10,547 nt of DNA from Deltaproteobacteria bacterium RBG_16_54_11 (lineage in GTDB: Bacteria; Desulfobacterota; B13-G15; RBG-16-54-18), in NCBI GenBank assembly GCA_001797905.1, contig MGQS01000101.1:4808-15354 (forward strand), read 5' to 3'. Of the stretch, positions 6,336 to 10,547 are shown piece after piece; the stretch's first letter is position 1; each line of letters starts with the position of its first letter. The notes beneath the pieces were generated by a model, which did not search any database, had not been told where the DNA came from, and saw only the letters and a list, made by a program, of their open reading frames with translations. Position numbers and translations under genes: made by a program.

Positions 6336-7661
6336 TCAAGTACCTTGTGCACCAACGTCCCCCAGTGTTCCCGCATCAGCGTTTCTCTGAACGTTCTTTG
6401 CGCGCCATGATTCTCTACTTTTCTTCTTATCAAAAGAAGGTACGGCGTCAAATCTTACTACTTCACCATCCTTTATACCAGGCGGGATTTCCACTTCCAT
6501 ACAAATTGCTGATAGACCGTCCTTGCAATTGATGAAGCATACTCTTCTGCCCGGCACAATATTTATTCTACCTTTGAGGCCTATCCGTGGCTGGCGGCGA
6601 TCGGAGCGTGGTCCTGAATCGGGCAGGAATTTTTTCCATGTTTCTCTGCACAATTTCATCAACCCTACGGTAGCCCGATGGCCTTCTTGTGGGCGGACCT
6701 CTGACTCAAGTGATACTATTGCAGACTGAAGCTCTGATGGGATCGGCCAATTATTCTCAGTGCGTATAGCTTTAGCCAAAGCGTAATGGATAAAGGCATT
6801 CTCTTTGTCTTGCAACGCAAACAATACATCGCCTATCTTCTGATAAAGCCTCACTGCAAGTGCTGATTTGGGGCAAGCTATTGCTGCTTTACACAACAGT
6901 AATATCGTCTTCTCTAACCCACCAGTTTCCGAAAGCACGCTCCCATACTCATACAACAACCACCAGTCCACCTTGTCCCCATAGCAAAGCTCTTTGTAAA
7001 CCGCAATCGATTCTTCTGTTCGTCCCAGGGCTTTAAGTGACAAGGCACCTAAACGGGTGAAAAATTTCGAATGTTTTGGATATTTACCCTTAATACTATT
7101 ACATAGCTCAAGTGCAACTTCAGCGTTGTTGTTCTTGAGACAGGAGTTGATTTTGTAGTTGTACCAGATTTCTCGATCACTCCAGCCTTCTATGCTGTTT
7201 TTTTTGAGCGGAGTGTCCGAAAGGTTCAAAGGGTCTAACAAATCTATCCATTCCGCAATGCAGTTCCAATCATTATGCTTTTTTGCATGTTTTAGGACCG
7301 TAAATACTGTCAGTTTTTTTGCTATGAAATCAGGGGTTGTCTCCATGACACTCTTCGCGGTGTTGATGACTTCCACCAGGGAGACATCTTTTCTAAGGAG
7401 TAGCAGCTTGCCCTGTATAAGCGTCCAGATAGCTTCCTTTCGTGCCCACTCGAAGTCACTATGTTCTTTCAATAGTTCTGTCGCCAATGGCAGCGCTAGG
7501 TCGAACTTCCTTAACTTTCGAAGACAGGAGAGATAACCAGAACCGTCAAAGGCATCGCGCGTTTCTTCCCAAAGAGCTTTGTATATGGGAAGAGCTTCCG
7601 CAAACCGAGACGTTTTCCTCAGTTTGTTTGCTTGGGCCTTTAGCTCGAATATCTCCGGCAT
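6336..7661 (-). CDS. TPR-repeat protein with C-terminal cold-shock-like OB domain
   Basis: 441 residues. From residue 1 to about 330 the protein is all-helical with TPR-like repeats, for example ANKLRKTSRFAEALPIYKAL near the N-terminus and RLGALSLKALGRTEESIAVY in the middle. Residues about 361-425 look like a cold-shock/OB-fold domain: GRINIVPGRRVCFI, then DG, DGEVVRF, and SFDKKK followed by ESWRAKNV. A basic linker precedes it. Such a protein would be expected to bind RNA with its tail and protein partners with its repeats. It starts 8 bases after the RNase HIII stop with a weak AAGAAA site, so translational coupling is likely. No enzymatic motif is seen. The role as adaptor or substrate sensor for the RNases is inference. 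Confidence 0.7.
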   Translation of the reverse strand: MPEIFELKAQANKLRKTSRFAEALPIYKALWEETRDAFDGSGYLSCLRKLRKFDLALPLATELLKEHSDFEWARKEAIWTLIQGKLLLLRKDVSLVEVINTAKSVMETTPDFIAKKLTVFTVLKHAKKHNDWNCIAEWIDLLDPLNLSDTPLKKNSIEGWSDREIWYNYKINSCLKNNNAEVALELCNSIKGKYPKHSKFFTRLGALSLKALGRTEESIAVYKELCYGDKVDWWLLYEYGSVLSETGGLEKTILLLCKAAIACPKSALAVRLYQKIGDVLFALQDKENAFIHYALAKAIRTENNWPIPSELQSAIVSLESEVRPQEGHRATVGLMKLCRETWKKFLPDSGPRSDRRQPRIGLKGRINIVPGRRVCFINCKDGLSAICMEVEIPPGIKDGEVVRFDAVPSFDKKKSRESWRAKNVQRNADAGTLGDVGAQGT

Positions 7662-7669
7662 TTCTTTCG

Positions 7670-8602
7670 TTATTTTTTGCCTATCACGATTTCTGTCGTC
7701 TTAAAGTGTAGCTTTGCCACCTTGCCGAGCATCGATATTCCGTGAATATTCACGAACGCCTTGGCAGCTGAAATGGTTTGCTGTGATGTTCCTCTGGGTA
7801 GTTCAATGCCAAACCGGTTCGATAACTCCGATAGTCGCGATACAAATCTATGTCTTGCGAGAATGGAAGCGGCAGCAACAGCAACGTTCGTCTCTGCCTT
7901 GGGCATTTGGTGTAAGTCAATCCTTTTGCCACGCTCTTGAAGTTTCGATAGGATGAACCTTTCATCGGCGAATTGATCGGCCAGGGCATGCTTGCATTCC
8001 ACCTTTGACAGAACTACTTCGATAGCTTTCGCGTGGCCCCAAGCCAAAAGCATGTTCAAATTTTTGTTTTCAGATGCAAATTTCTGGTAGAGTTCATTGT
8101 ACTTCTCTGGGGAAATCTCAATCACAGCAAGCTTACTTCCTACAATTTTTGGGATTGTAGCAGCGAGATCAGCAATTTTTGTTTCTGGCAGGTCCTTGGA
8201 ATCCCGCACGCCACTACTCTTCAGGATTTCTGCCATCTCCTTATCGACATAGACCGCAGCGGCAACAAGTGGGCCAAAGTAATCACCTTTGCCTGATTCA
8301 TCCGAACCAACGATGGGCAATTCTAAGTTTGACGTAGGAACTTCCGGGTGCCCATTGGCTGATGACGATTCAAGGTACTGCTGAACCAAGGTCGAATTTG
8401 TGCCCTTTATTTGCGAGTAGTCAATTTTTAGAAGTCCCTTCTTATTCTGAAACACCCGGAGGGTTCCGAAGCAGCCTGGGCCATCCACCCGAAACTGGAT
8501 GCCGTAAGAAATGTCCGAAGACGAATCAACTGTGAAACCATTCTTCTCAAGAACGCCTTTTATTTCGTTGTATAGCTCTACCAGACTTTTCGCACCTGAC
8601 AT
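7670..8602 (-). CDS. rnhC: Ribonuclease HIII
   Basis: 310 residues, full length for RNase HIII, which cleaves RNA in RNA-DNA hybrids. The N-terminal part (about 5-68) is the TBP-like substrate-binding domain, with GTLRVFQNKKGLLKID. The catalytic domain starts with GSDESGKGDYFGPL (Asp101, Glu102), followed by the conserved RDSKDL (133-138). Asp209 in ALADQFAD and Glu237 in MPKAETNVAVAAASILAR sit at the other acidic positions, so the site looks intact. It begins 9 bases after the RnlA-like gene and ends 8 bases before the TPR gene. Sitting inside this operon, it may be a dedicated partner of the toxin rather than the housekeeping enzyme; whether another RNase H exists in the genome is not visible here. 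Confidence 0.93.
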   Translation of the reverse strand: MSGAKSLVELYNEIKGVLEKNGFTVDSSSDISYGIQFRVDGPGCFGTLRVFQNKKGLLKIDYSQIKGTNSTLVQQYLESSSANGHPEVPTSNLELPIVGSDESGKGDYFGPLVAAAVYVDKEMAEILKSSGVRDSKDLPETKIADLAATIPKIVGSKLAVIEISPEKYNELYQKFASENKNLNMLLAWGHAKAIEVVLSKVECKHALADQFADERFILSKLQERGKRIDLHQMPKAETNVAVAAASILARHRFVSRLSELSNRFGIELPRGTSQQTISAAKAFVNIHGISMLGKVAKLHFKTTEIVIGKK

Positions 8603-8611
8603 CGACTTTAC

Positions 8612-9709
8612 CTACGAACTTAAACTGAAGACTTTGCCAAAATAGTCGAACTTCTCTTTGATTGTCTTGTGTACCTCCTGAACCAGGGATTTAGCTGCTC
8701 CAGGTGTTTCAACTTTTGTAACGAAGCTGCTGTCACTGTGCATCATAAAATTACGGAACTTGTCTAAGGATAGGCGGAGATCCTCTAACATCGTATCCAT
8801 GTATTTTTCTTTGGCGCAAACTGCCATCCGCGAAGGGTTCGTCTTATCATTGAGAATGGAGAAGTTGGCCGCTTTTGTGAAAAAGTGATTCACTGGCACC
8901 AACCCTATCGACACCATTAGCTTCTTTACGAACCCCTCGAAGGCTTTTGATGAGGGCATGACAAATGGTGAGTACTCTGGAAGCATAATACCAGAATTAC
9001 AGAGGCATTTTGATGCGACCAGCCATTTTTGATCGTGGTCATCCAGGAAGCCATACGCATTTCCTATTTCGGTTCGCACCTCTTCTTCTGAAAAACTGAC
9101 CAAATCAGGCGTATATCTGGCAACAAAATCCTCAAGGACGGATTGATCGCTTGATACGAACCTAGCAGCAACCTCCTTCTCTGATGGCTGTGCTGTCTTC
9201 TCCAAATGATCGCAACACATGTCAAAGAGGTAATCCGTCTTGCCTTGAAGCATCAGTTTTCCGTTTGTAAACTGCGTTACGGTTACAATACTCCGTCTAT
9301 CTGATAGTTTCGTCCGATAGGCGATGTATTTTGACGGAGACACTTCCATTTCAGATGTTTGAGCTACCGTGGCCCAGGATTCTTTGATGCGTTCCCGCAA
9401 ATCGGCAAGAATGATATCATAGGTTGCACTAGAGGCTTTGGTAACCGCTCCATATTGTTGGACGTCCTGTGGTCCAGCCTCAATTCGCTTTTTCAGATCG
9501 GATATTTCCTGATGTAGATCATTATCTTTTCCTTGAACCTGAATCTTGCCCGTATTGTAGATATTAACAATCGTTCGGTCCGAAAGATTACAAATGTCAA
9601 GACGTAGTTTCGTCGGCTCAGATGTTGTTTTAACTTGATAGCCTTTTTCCTTGCAATATGACTCTATAAACTTTGCGCAAACTTCCTGAATCGTGGTTTC
9701 TTCAGCCAT
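8612..9709 (-). CDS. rnlA: RnlA-like HEPN endoribonuclease toxin (RNase LS family)
   Basis: 365 residues, close to E. coli RnlA (357). Two repeated beta segments, IVNIYNTGKIQVQGK (about 47-61) and VTVTQFTNGKLMLQGK (142-157), fit the two TBP-like N-terminal domains of RnlA. The C-terminal part has the HEPN catalytic motif RNFMMH (Arg319-X4-His324) and an acidic Glu258 in KAFEGFVKK, in the same arrangement as RnlA. RnlA is an RNA-cleaving toxin whose activity is stimulated by RNase HI and blocked by RnlB, and it acts against phage T4. Here no RnlB is seen; the next gene, 9 bases on, is RNase HIII. The ATG at 9709 has AAGGGAG five bases upstream. It is probably the first gene of the operon. The RnlA assignment is by motif and layout, as overall identity is low. 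Confidence 0.8.
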   Translation of the reverse strand: MAEETTIQEVCAKFIESYCKEKGYQVKTTSEPTKLRLDICNLSDRTIVNIYNTGKIQVQGKDNDLHQEISDLKKRIEAGPQDVQQYGAVTKASSATYDIILADLRERIKESWATVAQTSEMEVSPSKYIAYRTKLSDRRSIVTVTQFTNGKLMLQGKTDYLFDMCCDHLEKTAQPSEKEVAARFVSSDQSVLEDFVARYTPDLVSFSEEEVRTEIGNAYGFLDDHDQKWLVASKCLCNSGIMLPEYSPFVMPSSKAFEGFVKKLMVSIGLVPVNHFFTKAANFSILNDKTNPSRMAVCAKEKYMDTMLEDLRLSLDKFRNFMMHSDSSFVTKVETPGAAKSLVQEVHKTIKEKFDYFGKVFSLSS

Positions 9710-9748
9710 AGAATCTCCCTTTCAAGCATTCATTGACTTAACGGCTCG

Positions 9749-9770
9749 CTTGGCCAAGGGTACGCCAAGG
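9749..9770. promoter_or_regulatory. CTTGGCCAAG palindrome with phased GCCAAGG repeats, possible operator
   Basis: A perfect 10-bp palindrome (9749-9758) overlaps the first of two GCCAAGG copies (9753-9759 and 9764-9770) spaced 11 bases apart, about one helical turn. It lies 40-61 bases upstream of the RnlA-like start, where a repressor site would be expected. No regulator gene adjoins it. Confidence 0.3.
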
Positions 9771-9966
9771 CTTTGGGGAATTGGCTTTTGTCTGTGTTGT
9801 GATGATCTTCATGCTTGCCCAGCCTAACTCGTTCATATCTGCAATTATTGCGTATATACCCCCACTTTTGGAGGGATAGTTAATTGCGTTTATGCCGCCT
9901 CTGGCTGGCAGTGATTTCGGCAATTTTTTCTTATCTATCTTTCCTGATTTCTACCCCCGCCATGTT

Positions 9967-10009
9967 GGACCTCTCAAGGAAAGACCGTGTGCCAGAACCC
10001 CTCCGGCAC
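9967..10009. repeat. 43-bp hairpin repeat, copy 1
   Basis: It matches copy 2 at 10504-10546 at 37 of 43 positions by direct comparison, without gaps. Its right half forms a stem GTGCCAGA / TCCGGCAC around ACCCC. Read as minus-strand RNA, the one variable stem position is a G-U wobble; read as plus-strand RNA, it is an A-C mismatch. It lies 37 bases downstream of the small exported-protein gene. Confidence 0.75.
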
Positions 10010-10046
10010 TTTGATGCAGATTTCCGCTTCAAAAAGAACAATGAGA

Positions 10047-10430
10047 TTATGGACACTGCGTATTGAGCATGGCGGCGAAACTACTTGCAATGTTGTAACG
10101 CTTTGCATCGGGTTTAGCCGCGAAATACCCGTCGAGCATCTCCCGCAGCTGTCTCAGGGTCTTGCCCTGAACGCACCGCTCGACGCGCGCCATATGGGCT
10201 CGCGTGCCGGAGTCGGCGGCATCGGCGTAGATCGGTTGTCCCCACTCGAAGCTCAGCATGTCGAAGAGTCCGGCAACAACGAGGGTACGCTCTGTTTCGC
10301 TGAACGTCACGTATTGCTCGCCATTGATAAAGTTTCCCATCTGCATAGCATGGGCGTTTATCCCCGCGAAAAGAGAGATTAAGACGACAACCACACTGGA
10401 AACCGTAAAAAAACGAAACACCTTATTCAT
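10047..10430 (-). CDS. Small exported protein of unknown function (possible Rap1a/Tai-like fold)
   Basis: 127 residues. A clear Sec signal peptide (basic MNKVFR, a hydrophobic core to about residue 22, cleavage plausible after AHA near 28) predicts a periplasmic mature protein of about 99 residues. The mature part has two cysteines (in VERCV and TQCP) and a pattern, a hydrophobic GLFDML helix followed by Cys and then LRQLREMLDGYF, that loosely resembles Rap1a/Tai-type immunity proteins; this is a weak resemblance only. The ATG is preceded by AAAGGAG at good spacing. The gene stands alone, flanked on both sides by copies of the same hairpin repeat. Confidence 0.72.
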   Translation of the reverse strand: MNKVFRFFTVSSVVVVLISLFAGINAHAMQMGNFINGEQYVTFSETERTLVVAGLFDMLSFEWGQPIYADAADSGTRAHMARVERCVQGKTLRQLREMLDGYFAAKPDAKRYNIASSFAAMLNTQCP

Positions 10431-10482
10431 TTTTTCTCCTTTCTTTTCTTTGATTGAGTGATGTTAGGGTCCATAGCGATAC

Positions 10483-10509
10483 TAAAAATAAGGGTGCCGA
10501 AGCGGACCC
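10483..10509 (-). terminator. Likely intrinsic terminator for a gene entering from the right
   Basis: On the minus strand GGGTCCG-CTT-CGGCACCC forms a 7-bp stem with a one-base bulge and a triloop, followed by TTATTTTTA. It would end transcription from beyond the right edge before the exported-protein gene. It partly overlaps the end of repeat copy 2. Confidence 0.6.
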
Positions 10510-10546
10510 CTTCAGGAAAGGCCCTGTGCCAGAACCCCTCTGGCAC
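10504..10546. repeat. 43-bp hairpin repeat, copy 2
   Basis: Same orientation as copy 1. The stem here is perfect, nine pairs if base 10547 is included (TGTGCCAGA / TCTGGCACA) around ACCCC. The copy abuts and shares bases with the terminator stem. It reaches the window edge, so it may extend further. Confidence 0.75.
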
Positions 10547-10547
10547 A

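Larger units (their letters stand above)
9710..10046. other. Gene-free stretch upstream of the RnlA operon
   Basis: 337 bases without a convincing gene. It must contain the promoter of the rnlA-rnhC-TPR operon, but I find no good -35/-10 pair on the minus strand. Visible structures are a palindromic cluster at 9749-9770, an 11-bp palindrome GCAATTATTGC at 9841-9851, an imperfect stem (TATACCCCC ... GGAGGGATA) at 9855-9878, and one copy of a 43-bp hairpin repeat at 9967-10009. Confidence 0.5.

Noticed and set aside
6317..6451. 45-residue N-terminal extension of the NrtS-like protein
   Set aside because: It overlaps the cold-shock-like end of the TPR gene in another frame; the ATG at 6316 has a ribosome binding site and starts at the conserved region.
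9738..9923. 61-codon minus-strand frame upstream of the RnlA-like gene, considered as an antitoxin
   Set aside because: It has no recognisable motif, an unremarkable composition, and runs through palindromic non-coding-looking sequence.
9967..10009. Hairpin of repeat copy 1 as terminator of the exported-protein gene
   Set aside because: No T-rich tract follows the stem on the minus strand.
1..10547. CRISPR array, insertion sequence, integrase, tRNA or rRNA
   Set aside because: No regularly spaced repeats, transposase-like frame or structured RNA gene pattern was found on either strand.

Overview
The window looks like a piece of a bacterial chromosome with accessory islands. Every gene I can support is on the minus strand. 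No rRNA, tRNA or marker gene fixes the taxon. The MoxR/DUF58/TgpA operon, the short RelE- and BrnT-type toxin-antitoxin genes and an NrtS-like protein together suggest a Gram-negative environmental bacterium, perhaps Deltaproteobacteria-like, but that is only a guess. The left 3.7 kb is visibly GC-rich, the TA-rich stretch at about 3.9-5.5 kb is AT-rich, and the rest is intermediate, so the window reads as a mosaic.

Region 1 (1-3750) is a three-gene operon read right to left: a MoxR AAA+ ATPase, a DUF58 membrane protein, and a TgpA-like membrane transglutaminase cut by the left edge. These families typically occur together and are thought to act in envelope assembly or cell-surface complex maturation.

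Region 2 (3939-5525) is a toxin-antitoxin cluster. It holds a ribbon-helix-helix antitoxin, a second RelE-associated antitoxin and a Phd/YefM antitoxin. Each is followed by an overlapping or abutting reading frame that resembles the first residues of a RelE-type toxin and then stops or runs into the next antitoxin. An apparently intact BrnT-like toxin with a BrnA-position antitoxin comes next, under its own strong and apparently leaderless promoter.

Region 3 (5539-9709) is a run of five genes with gaps of 8-25 bases, transcribed in the order RnlA-like HEPN ribonuclease, ribonuclease HIII, TPR protein with a C-terminal cold-shock-like domain, NrtS-like small membrane protein, DinB-family protein. 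The first three form a tight RNA-directed unit and are the main finding. E. coli RnlA (RNase LS) is known to be stimulated by RNase H, and here an RnlA-type ribonuclease is encoded directly beside a dedicated RNase H, with no recognisable RnlB antitoxin. I infer a self-contained RnlA/RNase HIII toxin-antitoxin or anti-phage module.

Region 4 (9710-10547) holds a 337-base gene-free stretch, a small exported protein, two copies of a 43-bp hairpin repeat flanking that gene, and a likely terminator for a gene entering from the right.
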